The notes: generated by a model not told the origin, from the sequence alone. Positions 1-6,435 are shown, counted from the stretch's first letter. The stretch is 9,860 bases of DNA from Pseudomonadota bacterium (GCA_023416195.1 JAEZID010000188.1:1-9860); one strand, 5' to 3'. Numbers and translations are program-made.

Positions 1-276
1 GACGCGGACGCCGCGCGCGCGGGCGTGCTCCAGATCCACCGCGTCGGTGCCCACGCCGTTGATGGCGATGATGCCCAGGTTCGGGCAGGCGTCGGCCACG
101 GCGTTGCTCACCCCGGTGCCGCCGCCGGTGACGATGGCGCGGACGCGCGGCCCCACCTCGGCCAGCATCCGGTCCCGGTCGGGCGCCGCGGCGAGGCGGT
201 GGACGGTGTAGGACGCGTCCAGCGCCGCCTCGATGGACGGCATCATGGATTCGACCAGGATGATCTCAGGCTTCAT
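1..276 (-). CDS. D-2-hydroxyacid dehydrogenase, N-terminal part (cut by window edge)
   Basis: Only the first 92 codons are inside the window; the family is usually about 310-330 residues, so the NAD(P)-binding domain is missing. The visible part begins MKPEIILVESMM and has the family's N-terminal substrate-domain pattern: a VRAIVTGGGTGVSN segment (residues 47-60) followed by a strand and INGVGTDAVDLEHARARGV (72-90). That last stretch is very typical of glyoxylate/hydroxypyruvate reductase-like enzymes, which reduce 2-oxo acids to D-2-hydroxy acids in the cytoplasm. The start lies 12 nt after the ATPase stop codon. A TGAGGA-type ribosome site overlaps that stop codon, so the gene looks translationally coupled as the last visible gene of the ABC operon. 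The substrate cannot be read from this fragment. Confidence 0.88.
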   Translation of the reverse strand, partial: MKPEIILVESMMPSIEAALDASYTVHRLAAAPDRDRMLAEVGPRVRAIVTGGGTGVSNAVADACPNLGIIAINGVGTDAVDLEHARARGVRV

Positions 277-288
277 GAACGACGGTCC

Positions 289-1077
289 TCAGTGGGAGAG
301 AATCTGGCCGAGGAAGGTCCGGGTGCGTTCGGACCGCGGGTTGGTGAAGAAGGCGTCGGGCGTGTTCTGCTCGACGATCTCACCCTGGTCCATGAAGATC
401 ACACGGTGCGCGACCGACTTGGCGAAGCCCATCTCGTGCGTGACGCACAGCATGGTCATGCCGTCCTCGGCCAGGGAGATCATGGTTTCCAGCACCTCCT
501 TGACCATCTCGGGGTCGAGGGCGGAGGTCGGCTCGTCGAACAGCATGACCTGGGGGTTCATGCACAGCGCGCGGGCGATGGCGACGCGCTGCTGCTGCCC
601 GCCGGACAGCTGGCCGGGGTACTTGTCGGCCTGCTCCGGGATGCGCACGCGCTCCAGATAGGTCATGGCGATGGCCTTCGCCTCCGCCTTGGGCAGGCCG
701 CGCACCTTCAGCGGCGCCAGCATGCAGTTCTGGAGCACGGTCAGGTGCGGGAACAGGTTGAACTGCTGGAACACCATGCCGACCTCGCGCCGGACGGCGT
801 CCAGCTGGCGGTGATGGGCGCCCAGCTCCACCCCGTTGACGGTGATGCGGCCTTCCTGATGCCGTTCCAGCTGGTTGATGCAGCGGATCAGGGTCGATTT
901 GCCGGACCCGGACGGGCCGCAGATGACGATGCGCTCGCCCCTTTGGACCTCAAGGTCGATGTTCTTCAGCACCTGGAAGCTGTCGTACCATTTCTGGACG
1001 CCTTCCATGCGGATGATGACGTCCTTCTCCATGGGTCGCGGCACGGTGTTTCCCTTGAGATCGTCGGCCAGCGCCAT
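289..1077 (-). CDS. Polar amino acid ABC transporter ATP-binding protein
   Basis: This is a 262-residue cytoplasmic ATPase of the GlnQ/HisP/AapP type that powers the importer encoded upstream. All motifs are intact: Walker A GPSGSGKST (54-62), Q-loop FQQFNLFP (103-110), ABC signature LSGGQQQR (157-164), Walker B VMLFDEP with catalytic E182, D-loop SALD (185-188) and H-loop H214. Length is normal for a single-domain PAAT ATPase. An ATG much further upstream (1245) keeps the frame open but runs into the binding-protein gene. I chose the ATG at 1077 because GGAGGG lies just upstream at good spacing. The gene is 65 bp after the binding-protein stop, a gap filled largely by a strong hairpin. The family assignment is secure; the transported ligand is not known from this subunit. 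Confidence 0.95.
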   Translation of the reverse strand: MALADDLKGNTVPRPMEKDVIIRMEGVQKWYDSFQVLKNIDLEVQRGERIVICGPSGSGKSTLIRCINQLERHQEGRITVNGVELGAHHRQLDAVRREVGMVFQQFNLFPHLTVLQNCMLAPLKVRGLPKAEAKAIAMTYLERVRIPEQADKYPGQLSGGQQQRVAIARALCMNPQVMLFDEPTSALDPEMVKEVLETMISLAEDGMTMLCVTHEMGFAKSVAHRVIFMDQGEIVEQNTPDAFFTNPRSERTRTFLGQILSH

Positions 1078-1102
1078 GTCTTGCCCTCCGGTTCTTCGAA
1101 GC

Positions 1103-1134
1103 GTCCTCGCGGGCCGGGGATGGCCCGCGAGGAC
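1103..1134 (-). promoter_or_regulatory. Perfect 13-bp intercistronic hairpin between binding-protein and ATPase genes
   Basis: GTCCTCGCGGGCC (1103-1115) and its exact reverse complement (1122-1134) flank a 6-nt loop. The hairpin lies 8 nt beyond the binding-protein stop codon. On the minus strand no T-run follows it, so it does not look like a full intrinsic terminator. A stem at the 3' end of a binding-protein cistron often protects that part of the mRNA, or causes partial termination, so that binding protein exceeds ATPase. That role is inferred here. Confidence 0.7.
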
Positions 1135-1142
1135 TTTCACGA

Positions 1143-1943
1143 TCAGGACTTGACGGCCGACGGAAGGTCGGTGCCCAGCCACTTCTGGTGAATGGTGTTC
1201 AGCTCGCCGTTGTTCTTCACGGTGTCGATGAAGTCGTTGACCCACTTCTGCAGGGCGTCCTGGTTCTGCCGCATGGCGATGCCCTGGACCTGGGCGCGCA
1301 GGACGAACTTCATCTCGTAATCGTTTTGCGGGGCCATCTTCTTGATCTGCTGCGCGACCACGTTGCTGACGCCCAGCGCGTCGACCTGGCCGGACAGCAG
1401 CGCCTGCACCGCGCCGGCGTCGTCGTCGAAGCGCATGATGCGCGCGTCCTTCGGCGCCGCCGCCGTGACCGACTGGTCCTGCGTGCTGGCGCGGGTGACG
1501 CCGACGCGCTTGCCGGACAGATCCTCCGGACCCTTGATGGCCGTCTTCTGCGGGGCGAGCAGGCCGATTTCGATGGCGGCGTAGGGCTTGGAGAAGGTGA
1601 CCTGCTTGGCGCGCTCCTCCGTGATGCCGAGCGAGGCGACCAGCAGATCGACCTTGTTGGTCAGCAGGTAGGGGATGCGGTTCGGGCCGGTGACCGGCAC
1701 GATCTCCACATCGACGCCCATGTGCTTGGCCAGCAGCTTGGCCACGTCGGCGTCGTAGCCGTCGGGCTTGCCGTCGGACGTGGTGATGCCGAAGGGCGGG
1801 AAGTCCACCAGCATGCCGACGGTCAGCTTCTTCTTCGCCTTAATCTCATCGACGGTCTGGGCGGAGGCCGGAGCGGCAAAGCCGACAGCGGCGGCGATCA
1901 TCAGGCCGGCGACAGCCGTGCGGCGGGAGATGAAGAGGTTCAT
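1143..1943 (-). CDS. ABC transporter substrate-binding protein, PAAT family (periplasmic)
   Basis: This 266-residue solute-binding protein has an export signal: an N-terminal ISRRT stretch, a hydrophobic segment (about 11-24) and an ASA cleavage site at 26-28, giving a mature start near Q29. The double arginine is only partly Tat-like. The mature protein follows the PBPb/SBP_bac_3 pattern: KKLTVGMLVDFPPFG (38-52), GYDADVAKLLAKHMG (62-76), then VDLLVASLGITEERAKQVTFSKPY (98-121), in which R111 is the usual ligand-carboxylate arginine. In classical amino-acid binders an aspartate about four residues after the DA of the G-x-x-DA motif holds the ligand's amino group. Here that position is S193 (VDALGVSN, 187-194), so the ligand may be atypical. 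ATG 1943 has a GAGGAA ribosome site. The gene follows the second permease by 56 bp. Family is certain; specificity is not. Confidence 0.94.
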   Translation of the reverse strand: MNLFISRRTAVAGLMIAAAVGFAAPASAQTVDEIKAKKKLTVGMLVDFPPFGITTSDGKPDGYDADVAKLLAKHMGVDVEIVPVTGPNRIPYLLTNKVDLLVASLGITEERAKQVTFSKPYAAIEIGLLAPQKTAIKGPEDLSGKRVGVTRASTQDQSVTAAAPKDARIMRFDDDAGAVQALLSGQVDALGVSNVVAQQIKKMAPQNDYEMKFVLRAQVQGIAMRQNQDALQKWVNDFIDTVKNNGELNTIHQKWLGTDLPSAVKS

Positions 1944-1999
1944 GAGCGATTTCCTCGTGGTTCTTTGGTTTTGGACGGAGGATTCGATGGTAGAGGCCG

Positions 2000-2653
2000 T
2001 CAGCGGCTGCGGGCCGCGTAACGCTGCTCCAGCCGCGCGCTCCACAGAGACAGCGGCCAGCACATCAGGAAATAGAGCGCCGCCACGATGCTGAAGACCA
2101 GGAAGGGCTGGAAGGTGGCGTTGTTGACGATCTGCCCGGCGCGGGTCAGCTCGGTGAAGCCGATGATCGCGGCCAGCGAGGTGCCCTTGATCAACTGCAC
2201 CAGATAGCCGACCGTGGGGGCCACGGCGATCTTCACCGCCTGCGGCAGCACGACGTAGCGCATCAGCCCCGGATAGCGCAGGCCCAGCGCGGAGCCCGCC
2301 TCCCATTGGCCGCGCGGCACCGCCTGGATGCAGCCGCGCCAGATCTCGCCCAGGAAGGCGCTGGCGTTCAGCGTCAGGCCCAGCGCGGCGGCGGCCCAGG
2401 GATTGATGTCGAAGCCCAGCACCGTGGCCCCGAAGAACACCAGGAACAGCTGCATCAGCAGCGGCGTGCCCTGGAAGATCTGGATGTAGCCGGTGGCAGC
2501 CAGGCGGATCGGCTTGACGGTGGAGGTCCGCCCCAGCGCGACGAACAGGCCGACCGTGGCGCCGCCGATGAAGGAGATGGCCGACAGCGCCAGCGTCCAT
2601 TGCACGGCGCTGAGCAGGAACAGGAAGTCGTTGTATCCGAAGGTGCGGATCAT
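2000..2653 (-). CDS. ABC transporter permease, HisM/GlnP type (second permease)
   Basis: This 217-residue inner-membrane protein is one of the two channel subunits of the importer. Hydrophobic segments start near residues 10, 55, 85 and 185. The cytoplasmic EAA loop that contacts the ATPase is seen as CIQAVPRGQWEAGSALGL, followed by RYVVLPQAVK. The segment IQIFQGTPLLMQLFLVFFG is typical of PAAT permeases (compare IRNTPFLVQIFLIFFG in the partner). The ATG at 2653 is 13 nt after the stop of the first permease, and its GAGGAG ribosome site overlaps that stop codon, so the two permeases are probably translationally coupled. Length is normal for the family. Confidence 0.94.
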   Translation of the reverse strand: MIRTFGYNDFLFLLSAVQWTLALSAISFIGGATVGLFVALGRTSTVKPIRLAATGYIQIFQGTPLLMQLFLVFFGATVLGFDINPWAAAALGLTLNASAFLGEIWRGCIQAVPRGQWEAGSALGLRYPGLMRYVVLPQAVKIAVAPTVGYLVQLIKGTSLAAIIGFTELTRAGQIVNNATFQPFLVFSIVAALYFLMCWPLSLWSARLEQRYAARSR

Positions 2654-2666
2654 GGCGCGCGGCTCC

Positions 2667-3341
2667 TCACCGGCGGTCGAGGTCGTAGGCGAAGACGAGC
2701 CGCTGGATGCCGGCGAACACGGCCGAGAACATCATGGACAGCGCCAGATAGATGGCCGTCACGACGATGTAGATCTCGAAGCTGCGGAAGGTCTGCGACT
2801 GGATGTTGTTGGCGACGGAGGTCAGCTCGTCCGCCGAGATCGCCGAGACCACGCTGGAGCTGAGCATCAGCAGGATGAACTGGCTGGTCAGCGCCGGATA
2901 GACGGTGCGCAGCGCGGGTTTCAGGACGACGTAGCGGAACACCTGCAACGGGCGCAGGCCGAGCGCGAGGCCGGCTTCGACCTGTCCCTTTTGGATCGAT
3001 TCGATGCCGGCGCGGATGATCTCCGTCGCGTAGGCACCGACGTTGACCACCATGGCGATCAGCGCGGCCACGTCCGGCGACATCCGCAGCCCGAGGCTGG
3101 GCAGGCCGAAGAAGATCAGGAAGATCTGCACCAGGAACGGCGTGTTCCGGATGATCTCGATATAGGCGTTGATCAGCCAGCGCACCGGCTTCGGTCCGGA
3201 AGTCTTGCCCAGCGCGCACAGAATGGCGACGGCAAGCCCGATGACCATGGCGCCGACCGACAGCTGGATGGTCAGCCATGCGCCTTGAAGCAGGTATTCC
3301 CACGACGACAGGACGGCGTCGAATTGAAATTCGTAGTTCAC
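2667..3341 (-). CDS. ABC transporter permease, HisM/GlnP type (first gene of operon)
   Basis: This is a 224-residue channel subunit, partner of the next permease. It shows IIRNTPFLVQIFLIFFGLPSLG, the EAA loop AGIESIQKGQVEAGLALGLRPLQ and several strongly hydrophobic segments, ending at FAYDLDRR. I place the start at GTG 3341 (reading MNYEFQFDAV) because the only good ribosome site, GGAGG at 3349-3353, is 7 nt from it. The alternative ATG at 3347 (MSVNYEF) has just 1 nt of spacing. A longer frame to 3425 encodes an Arg/Gly/Cys-rich stretch with no membrane character and is unlikely. As first gene of the operon it sits about 140 nt downstream of the likely transcription start. Confidence 0.9.
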   Translation of the reverse strand: MNYEFQFDAVLSSWEYLLQGAWLTIQLSVGAMVIGLAVAILCALGKTSGPKPVRWLINAYIEIIRNTPFLVQIFLIFFGLPSLGLRMSPDVAALIAMVVNVGAYATEIIRAGIESIQKGQVEAGLALGLRPLQVFRYVVLKPALRTVYPALTSQFILLMLSSSVVSAISADELTSVANNIQSQTFRSFEIYIVVTAIYLALSMMFSAVFAGIQRLVFAYDLDRR

Positions 3342-3348
3342 GGACATC

Positions 3349-3353
3349 CCTCC
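3349..3353 (-). promoter_or_regulatory. Ribosome-binding site GGAGG that decides the first permease start
   Basis: On the minus strand GGAGG ends 1 nt before ATG 3347 but 7 nt before GTG 3341. Normal spacing is about 5-9 nt, which favours the GTG start two codons downstream. Confidence 0.6.
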
Positions 3354-3455
3354 GCATCCGCATCGTCCGCTTCTTCGGGAAGCGTTTCGCGCGGATGGCC
3401 TTTCTTCGAACCAACGACCGAGCAAGCGGCGGTTCCGGCTTCAGCGAAACGGTAG

Positions 3456-3469
3456 TTGGATCGATCCAA
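3456..3469. promoter_or_regulatory. 14-bp perfect palindrome TTGGATCGATCCAA, candidate repressor operator
   Basis: This symmetric site lies between the likely -10 element of the ABC operon (3491-3496) and the first permease start. That puts it at roughly +16 to +29 of the transcript, a position where a bound repressor would block transcription. An even-length palindrome with a central CG is the usual form of LacI-family operators. No LacI gene is in this window, so the regulator is unknown. It is also the only perfect palindrome of this length in the leader. Confidence 0.45.
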
Positions 3470-3490
3470 GAGAGCAAGCAGGAAAACGCT

Positions 3491-3499
3491 TGTATAGCA
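3491..3499 (-). promoter_or_regulatory. Candidate extended -10 promoter of the ABC operon
   Basis: Reading the minus strand, TGC directly precedes TATACA, giving an extended -10 (TGn plus a TATAAT-like hexamer, 5 of 6 positions T/A-type with TATA kept). The surrounding 3480-3545 is clearly more AT-rich than the rest of the window. No good -35 hexamer is seen 16-18 nt upstream, which an extended -10 can tolerate. Predicted transcription start is near 3484, leaving a leader of about 140 nt. Confidence 0.45.
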
Positions 3500-3567
3500 A
3501 ACAATCAGCGAAATTGCGGAAAACAATGGTCGAAAACAGGCTCCGCCAAAACCGGCATGCGGGACGA

Positions 3568-3613
3568 CCATACGGCCGGCGCATGAAGGATTCATGGCCG
3601 GCCGGCCGTATGG
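3568..3613. repeat. Inverted repeat 1: 13-bp perfect arms around an inner 6-bp hairpin
   Basis: CCATACGGCCGGC (3568-3580) is exactly repeated in reverse complement at 3601-3613. Between the arms a second stem, CATGAA (3582-3587) with TTCATG (3591-3596), closes a GGA loop. Together they form a long hairpin with a small asymmetric bulge. It is the first of three adjacent inverted repeats in the spacer between the TerC-family gene and the ABC operon promoter. Confidence 0.85.
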
Positions 3614-3620
3614 CCCTCTC

Positions 3621-3679
3621 GCACGTTGCGTAGCTCTCGCCCTTTGCCAACGGCAAAGGGCGAGAGCTACGCAACGTGC
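3621..3679. repeat. Inverted repeat 2: perfect 28-bp stem with 3-nt loop
   Basis: Arms 3621-3648 and 3652-3679 are perfect reverse complements over 28 bp, separated only by AAC. The inner part (GCCCTTTGCC / GGCAAAGGGC) resembles a GC-rich terminator core, but no T-run follows on either strand and the stem is far longer than normal terminators. It could be a strong transcription or processing barrier, a REP-like palindromic element, or the trace of a small mobile element. I cannot decide between these from one copy. Confidence 0.9.
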
Positions 3680-3693
3680 TGCCGGGTTTGAAC

Positions 3694-3728
3694 CGAAGGC
3701 GTTTGATGGAACCCATCAAACGCCTTCG
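3694..3728. repeat. Inverted repeat 3: perfect 16-bp stem with 3-nt loop
   Basis: CGAAGGCGTTTGATGG (3694-3709) and its exact reverse complement (3713-3728) flank AAC, the same plus-strand loop as in repeat 2. It starts 34 bp beyond the TerC-family stop codon on the minus strand, so it may terminate or stabilise that transcript. No T-run follows. Confidence 0.85.
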
Positions 3729-3762
3729 ATATCAGACCGGGCGCCCCGTATGCCGGGACCGG

Positions 3763-4455
3763 TCAGGCCATGGACAGGAGAACCTCGTTGCTGCCGCGCC
3801 AGATCATGTCGACGGCGACGTAGGTGATGATGGCAAGGCCGATCCAGCCGATCCAGCGGTGCTTGTGCAGCACATGCGCGATCATGTTGGCCGCCGCGCC
3901 CATCAGCACGACCGACAGCAGCAGGCCGATGACCAGGATGGTGGGATGCTCCTTCGCGGCGCCGGCCACCGCCAGCACGTTGTCCAGCGACATCGACACG
4001 TCGGCCACGATGATCTGCCAGATCGCCGCGCCGACCGTCGTCGCGCCGGCGGCGGCGACGGCGGCATCGCCCATGGCGTTTCCGTTGCCGCTGCCGTTTC
4101 CGGCGGTGGCGGTTCCCGACACGTCGGGCGCGCTGAGGGCCTCGTCGGGCGCCACCTCGTCCTGGCCATGCGTGCGCAGCTCGCGGAACATCTTCCAGCA
4201 GACCCACAGCAGCAGCACGCCGCCGGCCAGCGTCAGGCCGATGATGGCGAGAAGCTGCGTGGTGATCAGCGCGAAGAAGATGCGCAGCACGATGGCGGCG
4301 GCGATGCCCCAGAAGATGACCTTGCGGCGCATCGCCAGCGGTACGGCCGCCGCCGCCATGCCGACCACGATGGCGTTGTCGCCGGCCAGCACGAGGTCGA
4401 TGGCGATGACTTGGAACAGCGCGGACAGCGCCTCGGTCGTGAGAAGATCGGTCAT
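3763..4455 (-). CDS. TerC/YjbE-family integral membrane protein, probable metal (Mn) transporter
   Basis: This 230-residue multi-pass membrane protein has the two pseudo-symmetric halves of the TerC family. Each half carries the signature acid-DN motif: IDLVLAGDNAIVVG (D20, D26, N27) and ADVSMSLDNVLAVAG (D152, D158, N159). Known YjbE/TerC relatives take part in Mn export or metal supply to exported enzymes; older members were named from tellurite resistance. The halves are joined by a hydrophilic linker (about 93-130) with a Gly/Asn/Ser-rich run, rather longer than in minimal YjbE proteins. The start is ATG 4455 (MTDLLTTEA), with only a weak AAGG ribosome site. The frame is open to 4653 but the extension is Arg/Pro-rich and not membrane-like. 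The gene is divergent from the lactate permease-like gene. I saw no convincing manganese riboswitch upstream. Confidence 0.9.
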   Translation of the reverse strand: MTDLLTTEALSALFQVIAIDLVLAGDNAIVVGMAAAAVPLAMRRKVIFWGIAAAIVLRIFFALITTQLLAIIGLTLAGGVLLLWVCWKMFRELRTHGQDEVAPDEALSAPDVSGTATAGNGSGNGNAMGDAAVAAAGATTVGAAIWQIIVADVSMSLDNVLAVAGAAKEHPTILVIGLLLSVVLMGAAANMIAHVLHKHRWIGWIGLAIITYVAVDMIWRGSNEVLLSMA

Positions 4456-4899
4456 GCGGTGCCTTGCTCTTGCGTTGGGCGGAAGAGCGGCGCGCCCGCG
4501 GGGATCCATCGCACGGGGACGGTGGAAAGCCGGACCGGAGGCATCGGCGGAGGCCGCTCGCGTGTCTTCCAGTCCGACATCACAGTTCAGGGGAACTGCC
4601 AGAGGGGCCCGGCCTGGTCGCCAAGCTGTAGACGAACGCGGTGCGCGCCTCAACCCCGATGACGTGCCCGTCGCGCGTCGGCCTTGACTTTGCCGATGCT
4701 GTTGAGAAGATGGCAGCCATGCGTGGACGGCATGGCATTTCTTTTCCCGGACAATCCCACGCCTTCGCGGGATAAGGGCTGGTCTTTGAAGCGACGGCGG
4801 CCTTCACGACGATTGCAACGCTGAAAATATACTAGTATGCCCGAGCCTTTCGGCCGCCATGGACGCCGGCCCTGACATTCCGCGGTTGACCTCCCGATC
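4456..4899. other. Divergent intergenic region (444 bp) with short inverted repeats
   Basis: No convincing gene is present here; frames on both strands lack ribosome sites and family motifs. The region contains a 6-bp stem CAGTTC/GAACTG (4583-4598, loop AGGG) and a 7-bp stem GCCATGC/GCATGGC (4716-4736, 7-nt loop). An AT-rich block at 4821-4838 probably serves the plus-strand permease promoter. The promoter for the minus-strand TerC-family gene must lie here too, but I cannot pick it out. Confidence 0.6.
4813..4841 (+). promoter_or_regulatory. Candidate promoter/operator of the lactate permease-like gene
   Basis: TATACT (4828-4833) matches the -10 consensus at 5 of 6 bases. TTGCAA (4813-4818) is -35-like; it lies 17 bp before TATGCC (4836-4841) but only 9 bp before TATACT, so the two best elements do not pair ideally. 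The -10 overlaps a perfect 10-bp palindrome, ATACTAGTAT (4829-4838), which could be a regulator site. Distance to the ATG is about 60-70 nt. Confidence 0.4.
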
Positions 4900-6372
4900 A
4901 TGACGCTCGCTCTCCACATGATGCCGCTTGTCGGCACCATCCTTCTCCTCGCTTCCCGCCGCGTCAGCCTGCTGAACGCGGGTGTGATCGGCATGCTGCT
5001 GGCGCTCGCCCTGCTGATCGCGGCCCAGCCGTCCGCGGGGGAGGCGCTGGACACGGTGGCGGTCAAGGTGGCGGTCAAGGCCGCCGAGGGCGCGTGGCTG
5101 GCGTGGCACGCCATGTCGATCATCGCCGCCGGGCTGCTGTTCCACCGCGCCTTCGAAACCGCCCCCCGACCCGAAGGCGTCACGCTCCAGGGAGAAAGGC
5201 GGCGCGCCGTGTTCGTCGCCTGTTTCCTGGTCGGCCCCTTTGCCGAGTCCGTCACCGGCTTCGGCGTCGGTCTGGTCGTGGCGCTCGCCATGCTGCGTCA
5301 CATGGGCCTGCCGCTGGTCCACGCGGCGGCGCTCGGCCTGTTCAGCCAGGTGCTGGCTCCATGGGGGGCGATGGGCGTCGGCACGCGGGTGGGCGCCGAG
5401 CTGATCGGCGTGTCCTTCGCCGAGCTTGGGACGGCGAGCGCGCTGTTGATGGCGGTCGTGCTGCCGTGCCTTCTGCCGGTCTTCTGGCGCCTGATCCACC
5501 AGTCGGGGCTGGAATCCACCCTGGCGGATCGGGCGACCGACCTCGTCCTCATCCTGGGGCTGGCGGCGCTGATCTGGGCGACCAACCGCTTCGTCGCCCC
5601 CGAACTGGGCGGGGGATTGGCGACGGGGATCATGCTGGTGCTGGTCGAAGGCCCGCGCCTTCTGCGCAGCGACGTGGACATGGGGCAGCTTCTGCGGCGG
5701 CTGTGGCCCTACATTGCGCTGGTTTGCGGTCTGATGGCGACGCGCCTCGTGCCGCCGCTTTCCGACTGGGCCGGGAGTTGGCTGGTGCTCGACCCGTTCG
5801 GCGGCTTGGCGCCGCTCGCCGTGCTGCGCCATCCGGCGACCTGGATGGTGCTGATCGCCGCCATCCTGCTCGCCCCGCTGCCCGGCGGCAAAGCCAGGGA
5901 GGTGGCCGGCGGCGCCGTTCGCGCGGCCCTGGTGCCCATGGCGGCAACCCTGGTCTTCGTCGAGCTGGCGACCTTCATGGCGGCGTCGGGTGGGGCCGCG
6001 ATGTTCGGTCAGGCGTGGCGGGAGGTCGCCGAGACCATGGCGGTGCTGGCCACGCCGGTCTTCGGCGCCGCCGCCGGGGTGCTGACCGGGTCCAACACGG
6101 CGTCCAACGCGTTGATGATGCACATCCAGTTGAGCCTCGCGGCCGAAAGCGGCCTGTCGCCGATGCTCACGGCGGCGGTTCAGACGGTCTCGGGCAGCAT
6201 CTGCACGATGCTGACCCCCGGCCGCATCGTCCTGGCCGCCGGCCTGCTCGGCCTGAAGTCGGCGGAAGGTGCGATCTACCGACTGGCGCTGCCCATCGGG
6301 CTGGTGTCCGTCCTGTCCCTGCTGGCTGTCATCGTCGCGATGGTCGGCCTGACGGCGTGGGGTTTGGTTTGA
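4900..6372 (+). CDS. L-lactate permease (LctP) family transporter
   Basis: This 490-residue inner-membrane protein is almost entirely hydrophobic segments. It carries the two hallmarks of the LctP family: GPFAESVTGFGVG (112-124) and GVLTGSNTASNALM (393-406), plus a C-terminal QTVSGSICTMLTPGRIVLAA block (428-447). Known members are proton symporters for lactate and glycolate. This protein is somewhat shorter than the usual 520-560 residues. The first in-frame ATG is 4900; no Shine-Dalgarno sequence precedes it (the nearby CTCC is the wrong strand sense), and the ATGs at 4918/4921 are no better. It ends at its own terminator before the GntR gene, so it is probably a separate unit. The substrate could be lactate, another 2-hydroxy acid or an unrelated organic acid; the sequence does not decide. 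Confidence 0.9.
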   Translation: MTLALHMMPLVGTILLLASRRVSLLNAGVIGMLLALALLIAAQPSAGEALDTVAVKVAVKAAEGAWLAWHAMSIIAAGLLFHRAFETAPRPEGVTLQGERRRAVFVACFLVGPFAESVTGFGVGLVVALAMLRHMGLPLVHAAALGLFSQVLAPWGAMGVGTRVGAELIGVSFAELGTASALLMAVVLPCLLPVFWRLIHQSGLESTLADRATDLVLILGLAALIWATNRFVAPELGGGLATGIMLVLVEGPRLLRSDVDMGQLLRRLWPYIALVCGLMATRLVPPLSDWAGSWLVLDPFGGLAPLAVLRHPATWMVLIAAILLAPLPGGKAREVAGGAVRAALVPMAATLVFVELATFMAASGGAAMFGQAWREVAETMAVLATPVFGAAAGVLTGSNTASNALMMHIQLSLAAESGLSPMLTAAVQTVSGSICTMLTPGRIVLAAGLLGLKSAEGAIYRLALPIGLVSVLSLLAVIVAMVGLTAWGLV

Positions 6373-6388
6373 CTGGCCGTGGTTTGTA

Positions 6389-6426
6389 GGCCGGAGGTCG
6401 GGGCGCGTCTTGACTTCCGGCCTTTT
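6389..6426 (+). terminator. Intrinsic terminator after the lactate permease-like gene
   Basis: GGCCGGAGGTC (6389-6399) pairs with GACTTCCGGCC (6412-6422) over 11 bp, including one G-U, with a 12-nt loop, followed at once by TTTT. It starts 16 bp after the stop codon. This separates the permease transcript from the regulator gene downstream. Confidence 0.85.
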
Positions 6427-6435
6427 GCCCTGCAT

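Noticed and set aside
4456..4800. yybP-ykoY manganese riboswitch before the TerC/YjbE-family gene
   Set aside because: Such genes often carry it, so I looked on the minus strand for GGGGAGUA, the ACAUACU loop and the AGACCUUU-type 3' part. Only scattered weak resemblances (for example CATCGGGGTTGAG near 4650-4662) were found, not a coherent set. A covariance-model search would settle it.
4580..4807. Possible 75-codon minus-strand gene in the divergent spacer
   Set aside because: GTG start without a ribosome site, mixed composition and no recognisable motif.
4804..6435. A 543-codon open frame on the minus strand opposite the lactate permease-like gene
   Set aside because: Its translation is rich in Arg, Gln, His, Gly and Asp with no domain pattern. 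It is the usual antisense shadow of a high-GC gene, whereas the plus-strand frame has clear LctP motifs.
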